Notes: generated by a model not told the origin, from the letters alone. 64,000 nucleotides of DNA from Nephrocerus scutellatus (GCA_947095585.1 OX352763.1:109037908-109101907); one strand, 5' to 3'. Positions 1-10,177 are shown, counted from the stretch's first letter. Program-made: numbers and translations.

Positions 1-1250
1 TGACAGTTGTTTTGACAGCTCAAAGTGGCATTTCTACTCAGTATTGTTTGGCAAATCATTATGAATAGGTTAACTCCAGAACAACGTTTTCAAATCGTGG
101 AAATTTATTTTCAAAATCAGTGTTCAATTAAAAATGTTTATAGAGCACTTCGTGAATTTTATGGTGCACATAATCGTCCGTCAGAGACCACCATAAAGAA
201 CGTAATTACCAAATTTCGGTCTACATTCACTCTTTTGGATGCCAAGCCACCGACAAGAATGAGAAGAGTTCGTACAGAAGAAAATATTGCTGTCGTTGAG
301 GCCAGTGTCGAAGAAAACGACAATTTATCGATTCGTCGTCGTGCTCAGCAAATTGGACTTTGTCCATCGACTTTATGGAAAATTTTACGTAAAGATTTGG
401 GTTTGGTGCCATACAAAATTCAATTGGTGCAAGAATTAAAGCCACACGACCATCGTTTGCGCCGTGAATTCAGTGATTGGTCGTTAAATCAATTGAACGA
501 AGATCCATTTTTTTACCGTAAAATTCTCTTCAGTGGTGAGGCGCATTTTTTGTTAAATGGATACGTCAACAAACAAAATTGTCGCATTTGGAGCAAAGAT
601 AATCCACACGCCGTTCAAGAATTACCAATGCATCCTGATAAATGTACTGTTTGGTGCGGTCTATGGGCTGGTGGGATCATCGGTCTATATTTATTTAAAA
701 ATGAGGAAGGACGACGCGTTACCGTGAATGGAAATCGATACAGAACCATGTTAAATGAGTTTTTGTTGTCAAATCTTGAAGATATGGATATGGATGAAAT
801 GTGGTTTCAACAAGATGGTGCCACTTGCCATACAGCACGTGAAACAATCGACTTATTGAAAGAAACTTTCAACGACAACATTATTTCGAGAAATGGTCCG
901 GTGAATTGGCATCCGCGTTCGTGCGATTTGACGCCACTCGATTACTTTTTGTGGGGATACGTGAAGTCATTGGTTTATGTGGATAAACCTCAATCGATTG
1001 ACGCTTTGGAAACCAATATTCAACGTGTCATTGCTGACATACGCCCTCAAATGCTTGAAAAAGTGCTGGAAAATTGGACCTCCAGAATGACATTTGTGAA
1101 AAATAGTCGTGGTAGCCATATGCCAGAAATTGTGTTTAAATGTTAAATGCCAAAAAATTATCTACCAAATAAAAAAAAATTTTGGTCATCTCATAATTTT
1201 ATATGTGTTTTATTCAAAAAAAAAATCGGCAACCTCTTAAAAAAACACCC
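1..1250 (+). mobile_element. Tc1/mariner-like transposon, 5' end cut off by window edge
   Basis: The transposase frame is followed by about 100 bases of A/T-rich non-coding DNA that end in a run reading TTAAAAAAACACCC near 1250. The related copy at 28702-29309 has the same kind of end (GGGTG followed by a T-run), so I take 1250 as the right terminus. The left terminal repeat should lie a few tens of bases before position 1. Confidence 0.7.
61..1146 (+). CDS. Tc1/mariner-like (IS630 superfamily) transposase, catalytic Asp replaced
   Basis: An intact 361-codon frame. I start it at the Met at 61 because related copies begin with the same MNRLT motif; an earlier in-frame Met at 25 only adds residues that do not look conserved. 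The N-terminal part (about residues 1-110) looks like the helix-turn-helix DNA-binding region of insect IS630/Tc1-mariner transposases. The catalytic core follows: FSGEAHF (residues 157-163), QQDGATCHTA with Asp252, and CDLTPLDYFLWG with Asp294. There are 41 residues between the last two acidic residues, so the spacing is DD41D-like. The first aspartate, usually FSDEAHF in this family, is Gly159, so the enzyme is probably inactive although the frame is open. The protein ends in a SHMPEI..KC motif. It is a selfish-DNA gene unrelated to the host gene nearby. Confidence 0.9.
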   Translation: MNRLTPEQRFQIVEIYFQNQCSIKNVYRALREFYGAHNRPSETTIKNVITKFRSTFTLLDAKPPTRMRRVRTEENIAVVEASVEENDNLSIRRRAQQIGLCPSTLWKILRKDLGLVPYKIQLVQELKPHDHRLRREFSDWSLNQLNEDPFFYRKILFSGEAHFLLNGYVNKQNCRIWSKDNPHAVQELPMHPDKCTVWCGLWAGGIIGLYLFKNEEGRRVTVNGNRYRTMLNEFLLSNLEDMDMDEMWFQQDGATCHTARETIDLLKETFNDNIISRNGPVNWHPRSCDLTPLDYFLWGYVKSLVYVDKPQSIDALETNIQRVIADIRPQMLEKVLENWTSRMTFVKNSRGSHMPEIVFKC

Positions 1251-2816
1251 GTTATTTGATTTTTTTCAAGAAGAAGAAGAGCGTTGTGTCGCAGTAAGCA
1301 ACTGACAGATCGATCGATGAGATGGGAGGTGTGCCATAGCCCATAGGCAAAGCATGTGACGGAAACTACGCAAAAAGTTGACCAACTTTCAACTTTTCTC
1401 TCCGGAAAATGCTTTGACAGTTCTCTCGCACACCAGTTTGAAGTTTATTTTGGCAATTGTTGTTGTTTGCCTGAACGACGACACGTGTTCATTGGGTCAC
1501 CTTTTGCGTCACATACGGCAACGTCAAGGAATACGTCGACGCAACTGACGCAACGGATTCTATGGGCTGGGCTCTTAGACAGTATTCCTGAAGTGCAAAT
1601 TGGGATACGATTTGATAGAGAAAAAAATTAAAGCCAGCGTCGATTTTTTTTTTTAAATTCATCTTTTGTTTTATTTTAATAATTAATTTTTTTAACTTAA
1701 TTTTGTTATTAAATTTACGTTTCTTGTTTGTGTGAATGCGTATTATGCAGTAATAATTTGAAATGAATTGAGTAACAAATTTACACTTAAAATTAACAAA
1801 ATTCATTTTTTCTTTATTTGTTTTGTTTTTCTTATATTTTATTAATTATTTTTTATTTTTTTGCTTAAACTTTAATTTTGCTTCATCACCATCATCATCA
1901 TTTCAGTTCTATTATAATTATAATAATCATAATAGTGATATTATAATAATTGATTTCTTACACATGTAGGTTTACATAATTTATTTATATATAATATTTA
2001 TTAATTTATTTATATATCGACTAAGACGTTCAATAATTTCGTTTTTTCGTTTGGTTTCTGTATTTTTCCCATTTTCGTATAATTAATTTAATTGTTTTTT
2101 TTTAAATTTACAAAGTCAACATCACAAACAACAGTTTTTTTTTAATTTTTAATTTTTCATTTCATACTCCTACAATAAATATTTTTTTTTATTTTTACTT
2201 CATTATTTGTTTTTTTGTTAGATCTTTGTTAATCTTTTAATTGTTAATTGAAATATATAACGCTAATAATTAGGGTAATAATTTTAATAGTTTTTCGCCT
2301 TCTCATCTTGCTCATTTGGTATAATTTTTTTCGTAAATTGTCGAACGTTTGTCTGTCTGTCTCCCTGTTGTGGGTGTAGTTTTTATACTTATATTTAATA
2401 TAAGCGATTAAAAGTACCTCTCATTGTCTAATTTCCATTTTGTTTTTCCCTAATTTTTGTTAAATTTTAAATTTACTTCTATTTGAATAAGTGAAACATA
2501 TTTACATGGCGCAAAGCCCTCTTGCACATTTTTCTTATATTAGAATTTTATTTCTCCATTTCTGTTTTTATTAAATTATTAAATTTTTACATTGATTTTA
2601 TTAAGAAGGTTTCACTAGTTTTTGTTTTTTTTTCTTTGTTGCATAATAGAAAATCTAAGTTTTTTTGTAGTTTTTGTGTCGAGATTGCGATCGAAATTTT
2701 GTGACAATTTTTGTTGTTGCGATGATTTAGGTTTAGGAGTGAATGTGTGGCATGTTAAGTGGACCATAGTTACTGTCTTCTTTTGGGAAAAATTTGCTTC
2801 TCGCACGAGCTTGTTA
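1251..2816. other. AT-rich stretch without recognisable gene
   Basis: Very AT-rich sequence with T and A runs and a short CATCAT run near 1885. The open frames here are short and have no protein-like composition. It lies downstream of the Tweety gene on the minus strand and may hold distal 3' UTR or intron, but I see no conserved exon. Confidence 0.5.
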
Positions 2817-2854
2817 CTACCAGCATATACCCATCCTTAAGCGACGTTGTAGAT

Positions 2855-3520
2855 TTTGAAAGTAGCTACACATAAAATTGACAATATATGGAACAGCGGA
2901 AAATATGTTGATACCGATGTGGATAGCAGAAGTAAATTGAAGCATTTGATTAACCTGACAACTGTCATATTTGTGTTTTTGTATTTGATAGTAGCAAAAA
3001 AACTTAAAACAACTTATAAATAGTAGGTCTGCTTGAGGTAATACCGCAGCATATATAAGTTTATACACCTTTCTCTACAGTTATTTACGAAAATCTGACT
3101 TTTTTGACATTTCTTTTGGGGGGGAAAGTTGCAGAGCGCGCAGCTCCTTTTTGACAATAGATGGAAAACAGCGGAAAATTTGTTGATACTGATATCGATA
3201 ACGGAAGTAAACTGACGCATTTGATTAACCTGACAAGCAAGATAACTTATAGTAGGTCTGTTTGGTGTTATACTGTAGCATGTGTAAGTTGTTACATCTT
3301 TCTCTACAGCTATTTACGAAAAAGTCCCGACTTTTTGACATTTCTTTTGGAGGGGAAGATGCAGAGCACGCTCCTCCTTTTTGACAATAGATGAGAAACA
3401 ACGAAACATTTGTTGATACAGATATGGAAAACGGAAGTAAATTGACGCATTTTATCAACCTGTGAGTTTTTACAGCTTTCTGTGCAGCTATTAACGAAAA
3501 TGTCCCACTTGTCATGAGAT
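2855..3520. repeat. Three diverged direct repeats
   Basis: A block with a ggaaaacagcggaaaatttg-like motif, then GTTGATAC.GATAT, GGAAGTAAA.TGA.GCATTTGATTAACCTG, occurs at about 2888, 3166 and 3398, spaced roughly 275 and 235 bases. Between the blocks a second shared segment contains CTACAG..ATTTACGAAAA and CTTTTTGACATTTCTTTTGG. Small deletions and substitutions differ between units, so the array is old. Confidence 0.75.
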
Positions 3521-5845
3521 GTAAATTAAAGATTTTTATTGTCCATTAACCATTACCATTAACCAATATAACAACAAATAAATGTCGTTGCATTAAGTAA
3601 TACAATGACACAGATAGTCTATCAGAGTTTATTGCTAATTCATTATATTATTTTTGAAACATTTCAATTCTCAATCAAAAAATACTGAATGACGTTTCAT
3701 TCTCTTTTAATTTTCTCCCATTAAAATAGATAGGGCAATATGTGCTAGAGCCGGTTGTTAACACACGCACCAATGACCAGCACCAAACAGGAGAAATATT
3801 TATATACGAACATTATAGGAAACTAGAGCAAGGATCACCTGTTGTTTTCACTTCAAATAACAATAATGCTAAATAAAATAATTTCCTTGTGTGGGCAAAA
3901 TGATGGAGTTATTGATAAAATGCACTTATGGAAAAAAAAAGAAAGAATGAATACAGAACGTATGTAATCATGTAAGAGGAAACACATTTTCTTGATGAGT
4001 CTGTATATAAGGTAATATTTGTTCTAAATATTATATGAGCAAAATTTTCGACTCGACTTCGCTGAGCGAGTGTAGTCGAGTCGAGTCAAGCTCATTTGAA
4101 CTCGACTATATGGTGTTGAAACGTAGTACCAGCTGGCTTCAACCCTTCATATAACTTAGATTCGATCGGATCATACTACGAAAGCTAAGGAATTTTCTAA
4201 TTTTGTGTTTGAAAAAAAAGTTCTACCTCAAAACCTGCCACACATTCTTAGCGTTTATAAGTGAATAAATATGGGTATAGAGTACATAATGTAGATGTAT
4301 TTCTATTTTACAAGAATTTGTGTATCAGTGAAAATTAAAATATAATTAAAATTATTAAAATAATAATATTATTTGCACTTCAAATTCTAGCAAAAATGAT
4401 TTCAAAATAAATTTGAGTTTAAAAATTAATATAAATCCGAGTAAAATTGTAAAGTGTAATGTAAACTTGAAGGTGTATGTATAAAACGTCGATTTCCTTG
4501 AGATTTGAACGAAAATAATGATCTAGAAATGGAAAAAAAAAATATTTTTTCCACCCGAAAAAACATGAAATGTCATTTAGATCAACTGAGATTGCTCCTA
4601 GAGTTGCTTTGTTTACCCCGAAAGAATTCGTCCGTTCTAAGTGTTTTAAATTTTTGACAGTTATGTTTTTTGTGTCTTTTAAGTTTTACTATATAATGTG
4701 TTTCTTTCTATTGGCTTTTAAAAAGACAAATGATCATTTTACAGATCGTTCGACAGTAAAGAATGTTTTGTGTTTTGCTTTTGCCTACGTTATTTTCATT
4801 TTGCTATTTTCCTATTAAAAATTTGTGAATTTGGATATTGACAGTGGATTATTTTCTCTGAAAATGGAATGCGTATTTCCAATTTAATTTTAAATATGTA
4901 TTTATAAATGTTTCAAATTACATAAGTATTCGAAGTAATTGTGAATACTTTGGAAATTGTTTTGTGTTTTAATATTTAACTACCTATATATTTGTGTCTA
5001 TTTATTTAAAATGGTTTTTTCTTTGTTTGTGGTGAATATCATTTGTAATATTTTTTCATGACTATTGTAGTTTGAAGTTGAGCTTAATTTAGGTTTTGTT
5101 TTGTGTGTATATATTTTATGGTTTTTTTTAATTACATAAATTTAATTTAATTTAAATGCAATTCGTTTCGTTTGAATTTTTTTCTTATTTGCATCTGCAC
5201 AGCAGAAATTTATGTGTATTTATGTACGAGTATGCGTTTCATTTGAATTATTTTATTGAGATTTTTGGATTTTTAGCAATAATTATTGTTTATATATTAA
5301 GCTGTCAGATTTGTATGTTGGTTAAATATCAAATAATAAGAGGAAAATCTATAAAATTATTTATACAGAAATTATAAATAATGTTTTACATGTATAACAG
5401 TTTTGATTTAGACTTTAGGAGAGTGGTTTACACAATAGTGTTGCTTTGCCAGTAATAGTAGCAGTAGTACGAACTGTCAAAAGTATAACACACCAAAAAA
5501 AATTTTTGGTTAAGAAATATTTAACCAAATTTTTAGTTATAATTCTCAACCAGAGTCGACTTTTAAAAATTATATATGGATAAGTTGGCAAACATATGAA
5601 ACAAAAAATTTACCAAAATAAGGTTAGTTTTTGCTGTTGCTTTAATCAGCCGTTAACCACAAAAAATACCTAACTCATTTTTTTGAAAGCAATATAGCAT
5701 TAGTTGATGTAAGCGACATGCGAATTGTATGCTGTGAACATAATGTGATTTTTGTCAGTTTCGTCAAATGTTCGTTAACTTACGTGGGAGTGAGGCGGCT
5801 GACAGACCATGGGTAACTTATAAATGTGAAAAATTAGCTAAGCGC
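3521..5845. other. AT-rich non-coding stretch
   Basis: No protein-like frame. Around 4050-4110 the GAGCGAGTGTAGTCGAGTCGAG motif makes a short imperfect palindrome, and at 5500-5535 an A/T-rich inverted repeat built on TTGGTTAA/TTAACCAA is visible. Nothing else stands out. Confidence 0.5.
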
Positions 5846-6148
5846 GCTCTCACAATGAAAAACTTAAGACTTAAGAGTTACAGAAATGTATGGACTTTGG
5901 TTTTGACAAAAAAAAAGTTCTGCTCGTTGATAGTTTACATACTTTTGAAGACATACAAATGAAGTTCGCAACATTTTAAAACGGATGTGAACTATTTTTT
6001 GTTCTTGTTGTTATGTCTTCAATATTATAACAATGGGTTTGTCACTATTTGAAACTTTGCTGCCGCAACAAAAAACTTTATGTATTCATTGTGCTCTTCT
6101 AAGGTTTAAGTTTTAAGTCTAAAGTGCTAAGTTTTTCACTGTGAGAGC
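5846..6148. mobile_element. Candidate MITE with terminal inverted repeats
   Basis: Positions 5846-5866 (GCTCTCACAATGAAAAACTTA) and 6128-6148 are inverted copies with one mismatch in 21 bases. The similarity continues imperfectly inward through AAGACTTAAGAG-like sequence and outward through TTAGCT. The 303-base interior has no coding capacity. Length and terminal repeats fit a non-autonomous DNA transposon; I could not identify a clear target-site duplication. Confidence 0.55.
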
Positions 6149-6235
6149 AGGATTAGCTTTTCGCTCGGTTTTGACATAAGAATAAGCCCACTGCTGCGTA
6201 TTATAGTTAAGCTTTAAGGCCAATATATTGAAAGC

Positions 6236-6397
6236 AAAAAACAGCCTTAAACAAATGGCGCTGCATTTCAACTTTTTACAAACCGAAATCAAGGACATTA
6301 ATAATAATATTCGATCGTGGTCACAGCTAAGGCATATTACTGCAAACCGGGAGCGTTGGAAGGGTCTAGTTGTGGCCCTATACTCCAGGAGGAGTTA
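6236..6397 (+). pseudogene. 3'-terminal fragment of a non-LTR retrotransposon ORF
   Basis: One frame reads RSWSQLRHITANRERWKGL followed by VVALYSRRS and a TAA at 6395. It resembles the C-terminus of RTE-type LINE polyproteins, where W..LK..A.NR.RWR..V.ALCS precedes the stop; the piece at 48041-48230 in this window has the same pattern. Only the last ~50 codons remain. Confidence 0.5.
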
Positions 6398-7515
6398 AAT
6401 TGTACGAACTCAACCCAAGTACAATACGAAAGCAAAACTACCATTATGCATCGAACTCTCAAACTCAAATCAAAACTGTTATAAAGTATTTGACAGAAAT
6501 TTTACAAAAAGATTTTTTTACTGCTAGATTACCTGAACTACGTACTATTGTAAACTGACTCTTTGTTTGTGTGTGTGTTTCTGTGTTTACGTATATGTGT
6601 TTTTCTTTACTTTTCACTTTATTGTTTCTCTATATTTCATTTCGGATACTGTTTCGTTTTCGGTTTTGTAGTTTTTTTTTTGTTTATTGACGTCACAAAA
6701 ATTCAAGTTCGCTTTTTCGATCGGAATTAATAATAATAACAATTTCATTTGTTTTGTTTCTTTGTTGTTGCGCAAAAAACTAACATTTATAAGTATTTAA
6801 CTCTGTGCAACTGTATGGAAATGTTTTATACATATACCACTTTTTTGTTTTGTTAATAAATACATAACATACATACCTACATAACATACATTTATAACAA
6901 TACGGGATTTGGTCATGTTGTTTTTGGTTTTTCGTTTGTCTTTTGTTGTTGAACTGAGCAGAATTATCGAAGTCAATGTAAATAATTAAAGTCACTAATT
7001 AATTTATTTATTCCATAGTAGTTTACAAAATTAATTTTCGTATAGCATGTTTTTTAAACGCCTGAATAGCGAATTAATTAATTATTTCAAAATTGCAAGT
7101 AATTTTCGCAATTGCTTGTGATTTGGCAATTCCGCCATATTCTTAACTAGGGAATATGAAAACCAAACTCGACAATCGATATTCGATAATCGACACAACG
7201 AGTATCGCTGCGATAGACTTCGATAATTTTGCTCTCCGTTTGCCGTTCTCCATGTACTGTTTTTTGTTTTTCGTATGGCTATTGGCTACAATATGTGTGT
7301 TTGTTCGTGGTGTTGCTGATGAAGGAGTTTGATTTTGTTTTCAATTTAATTATTATTATTAATACACGTTGACAATAACTCCTGTAATGTGTTTGTTGAG
7401 CTCTATAGAAAAATGTCTATCCTTGGCCACAAACACTTTTATAGTTGTAATAGTTTATATTTGTCAACGTTTGAAGAGGCGGACATCATTTTTATGACGT
7501 CTCTAAAAATCATAC
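6398..7515. other. Non-coding flank or intron downstream of the Tweety extension
   Basis: AT-rich sequence with no long frame. It follows the minus-strand GT donor at 7515, so it would be intron if the second readthrough extension is spliced. A weak minus-strand acceptor (CAG before 7256) would open a 37-codon frame ending in TAA at 7145-7143 in the right phase, but it has no pyrimidine tract. The 7160-7240 segment is rich in ATCGATA/TATCG words. Confidence 0.4.
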
Positions 7516-8181
7516 CTTGAATGTTTTCTCACGACGATGCCGTTGATTGTTGTGATGTACACCGCCATTTGCTGTAGGAAAAGGTGGTGGTGGTGCATTA
7601 CTGTCAAAGCGATCACCTCCACGATCATATTCAGTAGGGTTGCCACGTTCACGTTGTCTATCACGATCTCGGTCACGATGCTCTCTGCTGTCACGATCCC
7701 GTTCTCGATAATCTCGATCACGTTGCCTATGATGCTCGCCTGAGTTATGTGACTGCTGTTTGTTGGTGGCCGCAATATGCGATCGATGATGTGGCTGATG
7801 CTTCAAACGAACCTCGTAGTCTCGAGCGTCAGCAACATCAAATGTCGCTGACCGCTTCGGATAGTATTCATCGTATTCATGATCATCGGCACATGTTCCA
7901 GTATTGCTACTGGACGATGCATGATATGACAAGGAACGTTTGGCGTACGACTTTTGATGATGTTGCTGATGCTGTGAGACGATCGAGGAGGCGTTCGTTG
8001 CTCTTTCTGTATGTACTGCTGCTGATGCCACTGCTGACGATGATGTTGCTGATGTTGCGATTGTTGCTGGGGCTGTTGCAATCGTTGCGCTTGTTGCTGC
8101 TTTGTGACCAACACCATTCGAAACGATTGCATTTGCGGAACAACGTCGAATATCAACGCCACCACCGCAGCAGGCACACTC
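7516..8181 (-). CDS. Tweety C-terminal readthrough extension 2 (222 codons to a GT donor)
   Basis: After the TAG the same frame runs 222 codons, starting ECACCGGVDIRRCS and passing through an Ala/Thr/Ser-rich part, HQQHHQKSYAKRSLSYHASS, acidic DDHEYDEYYPKR, and an RDRDYRERDRD/REHRDRDRDRQRER repeat to RREKTFK. It meets a splice donor (AAG/GTATGA at 7515) in phase 0; unspliced it ends GTA TGA. A further exon would be needed below 7515. In the first third another frame gives a Gln-rich peptide (7803-8177), so an assembly frameshift instead of a second readthrough is possible. Confidence 0.5.
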
Positions 8182-10044
8182 CTACAATTCCGTCACTGAA
8201 TAGAGATCACTATTTGCGTGTGAGCCGCCGCGCTTAAGTGACCGGTAGTACATGGTCTGTGGATCGTACGCCGCTTGCTGATGTTTGCTGGAATGATGTT
8301 GCTGCTGTTGCTGATGGTGATAGGCCGAGTTGGCAGCACTATTGCTTGTTGCCGATGAATGATGATGTGTCGCCGTCGACACCATATTCGATGGTTGTTG
8401 TCTCTGCTGCTGCTGATACTGTTGTTGATGGGACGAGTTGTAGGCTAATTGCTGATCGTGTTGCTGCTTTGCATTTGTTTTGTATTGTTCCATGTATGAG
8501 ATACCACCAGGAGATTTGTTGTTAAAGCCGCTGCTGCTGCTGTCTAAAGTTTCACTGCGGCGTGGCCGTTCTGAACGCTCAATACGCTCAGAATTCTGAC
8601 GTTCATAGCCGAAAGAGCTGTGAGTTGATGACTGCTGCTGCAGTTGCTGATGCTGGCGCAAGTTCGACGATTTTGAGGGCAAGGTCTGCATGTTGGAGGC
8701 ATGCGAACGAGATGCTCGCGAAGAGGAGGCGTCTTCTTTGTGGCGATTCTTAGGCGGTAAGGACGGTGGTGTTATCTTGTTACTTGGTTGCTGTTCCTGC
8801 TGATAACGTTCTTCGGCTGATCTCCGAGGAGCATTGGCGGCGCTTGCGATCTGCATTTTCTGCGAAGATGGCCGCTGCAACGAACGATACTGGTTGAGAT
8901 TGGCAGCGCATAGAGGTTGCTGAGAGATTTTCGATGACTGAGACTGCGTATGTTGGGGAATATCGGGAAGCGGCTGATTAACAATTGAAGAGCTGGTGGC
9001 TTTTATTTGTCGTTCTCGATCTCGATCTCGATCACGTTCTCTTTCTCTATCTCTGATTCCTCCTTCTCGTGTTCGTATTTCACGAATAGAATTTTGGTGA
9101 TGTTGCTGTTGTTGTAGCTGTTGTTGTTGTTGCTGTTGCAGCTGTTGTGGTTGTTGTTGTAGTTGATGTTGCTGTAGTTGTTGAGGAACAGGTGGTGGCG
9201 GTGGCAGCGGTTGAGCTGGTGGTGTTACATGGTAGCCCGACGTATCGATGCTGTATATTGAAGATGGCGGTATTACATGCGTCGTCGCCGGAGCTGCGGT
9301 GATTTGTTGCGGAGGCGGTGGTGGAGGAGGTTGCGGATATGGCAGCTGCTGTTGCGTTTCATGGTATTGCTGTTGGCGTTGATACTGTTGCTGTTGTTGC
9401 TGTTGCAGTTGCTCCTTGGCAATAGAACTGCCCACACCAGTTGTCCCAGGAATGTCAGTGAATGTATTCGTTGTCTTCTTTGTCACAATTGGTCCGCTAA
9501 TGGCGCTGCCGTTACCGTTACCGCCTGTTGTTACCGCAGTCGTTGTGTATGGTGGAACGCAATCTGGTTGATTGAAATAGTCCTTGGAAACGGTAGCTAT
9601 CGAAGGTGTCTTAGCACTACGCAAATTCGGTGAAGGACTTGCGCCCTTCAGTGAGCCACCATACCGTCCGACATGTCGAAGTGTTGCGCATTTGTTCGCC
9701 GACGCCGCAGCAACAATATTCAAATGATTATTGCCTCTTACCGCTTTTGGCCCGATACTTATATACTTTGGATCGAAACGATTGAAACTGTTATTTGTGA
9801 CATCTCGGGGATCCTTGGAATCGCTGCCGCACAAGTCAATGCCATCAGCAATTGATCCGCCGATGCCACCGCCGCCGCCTACGCTAACGCCTCCAATTGA
9901 CTTGCATATTGTGTGTGCTGTTGCATGAGATGAAATGGCCGATTTAAGTGATGATGCTGATGAACGAGGTAATGTTGCTGACGCGAAGATATTCTTCATT
10001 GACGAACTGCTGCTGCCTGCATTTAAGTTGCAGGCAAGCGATTC
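8182..10044 (-). CDS. Tweety C-terminal readthrough extension 1 (620 codons to TAG)
   Basis: In frame with the canonical exon, 620 codons are open from the TGA to TAG at 8184-8182. The first 15 read ESLACNLNAGSSSSS; the Met at 9999 is simply the first ATG and is not needed as a start. The sequence is low complexity but protein-like: Gly, Pro and Gln runs (QLQQQQQQQYQRQQQ, PPPPPPP), an RDRERERDRDRDRER tract, SH3-ligand-like PPSLPPK, and a tail ending MYYRSLKRGGSHANSDLYSV then TEL. No domain is recognised; it is probably disordered and cytosolic. Alternatives are a separate overlapping gene or a chance-open CAG-rich 3' UTR, but 620 stop-free codons linked in phase to the exon argue for readthrough. 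Confidence 0.7.
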   Translation of the reverse strand, partial: ESLACNLNAGSSSSSMKNIFASATLPRSSASSLKSAISSHATAHTICKSIGGVSVGGGGGIGGSIADGIDLCGSDSKDPRDVTNNSFNRFDPKYISIGPKAVRGNNHLNIVAAASANKCATLRHVGRYGGSLKGASPSPNLRSAKTPSIATVSKDYFNQPDCVPPYTTTAVTTGGNGNGSAISGPIVTKKTTNTFTDIPGTTGVGSSIAKEQLQQQQQQQYQRQQQYHETQQQLPYPQPPPPPPPQQITAAPATTHVIPPSSIYSIDTSGYHVTPPAQPLPPPPPVPQQLQQHQLQQQPQQLQQQQQQQLQQQQHHQNSIREIRTREGGIRDRERERDRDRDRERQIKATSSSIVNQPLPDIPQHTQSQSSKISQQPLCAANLNQYRSLQRPSSQKMQIASAANAPRRSAEERYQQEQQPSNKITPPSLPPKNRHKEDASSSRASRSHASNMQTLPSKSSNLRQHQQLQQQSSTHSSFGYERQNSERIERSERPRRSETLDSSSSGFNNKSPGGISYMEQYKTNAKQQHDQQLAYNSSHQQQYQQQQRQQPSNMVSTATHHHSSATSNSAANSAYHHQQQQQHHSSKHQQAAYDPQTMYYRSLKRGGSHANSDLYSVTEL

Positions 10045-10047
10045 TCA
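10014..10047 (-). promoter_or_regulatory. Readthrough candidate: TGA plus downstream RNA hairpin
   Basis: The minus-strand RNA reads UAC UGA G, then a spacer GAATCGCT (8 nt), then TGCCTGCA-ACTTAAA-TGCAGGCA: a perfect 8-bp stem with a 7-nt loop (10036-10029 paired with 10021-10014). A stable stem about 8 nt after a stop is the known arrangement in cellular and viral stop-codon readthrough signals. The base after the stop is G, less favourable than C. Confidence 0.65.
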
Positions 10048-10177
10048 GTAAAAGTCATTGGATTCGAGCGTTTTACACTGTTTGCTGAGTGTGGCATATT
10101 TGCCGTTGTTGGGACCGGCCAGATATGCCGATTGCTGATGGGAGGGCAGACGTCCAAGGGTATGATGGCCGGAGTTT
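10045..10177 (-). CDS. Tweety last canonical exon, ends in TGA
   Basis: The acceptor GTCTTCACAG ends at 10178. The first base completes Arg, then 43 codons: NSGHHTLGRLPSHQQSAYLA through GPNNGKYATLSKQCKTLE to SNDFY and a TGA at 10047-10045. I judge this conserved-looking, Tyr-containing tail to be the normal C-terminus of the fly Tweety protein, from memory of the family rather than from an alignment. The same frame stays open after the TGA (see next entries). Confidence 0.85.

Noticed and set aside
7803..8177. Gln-rich minus-strand frame (KQQQAQRLQQPQQQSQ) in another phase
   Set aside because: CAGCAACAG tracts look coding in more than one frame. The phase continuous with both 605-codon and 173-codon frames gives one consistent product, so I prefer it, but keep the frameshift option open.
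7537..9928. Plus-strand open frames across the 7.5-10 kb region
   Set aside because: They are antisense shadows of the minus-strand CAG-rich Tweety extension; Leu- and Ala-rich composition is the complement of Gln codons.
9999..9999. Independent gene starting at the Met at 9999
   Set aside because: The frame is open 15 codons upstream of this Met to the TGA and continuous with the Tweety exon; no promoter is evident.
10045..10047. Selenocysteine at the TGA
   Set aside because: Fly selenoproteins are few, Tweety is not one, and there is no thiol-type motif next to the stop. Generic readthrough fits better.
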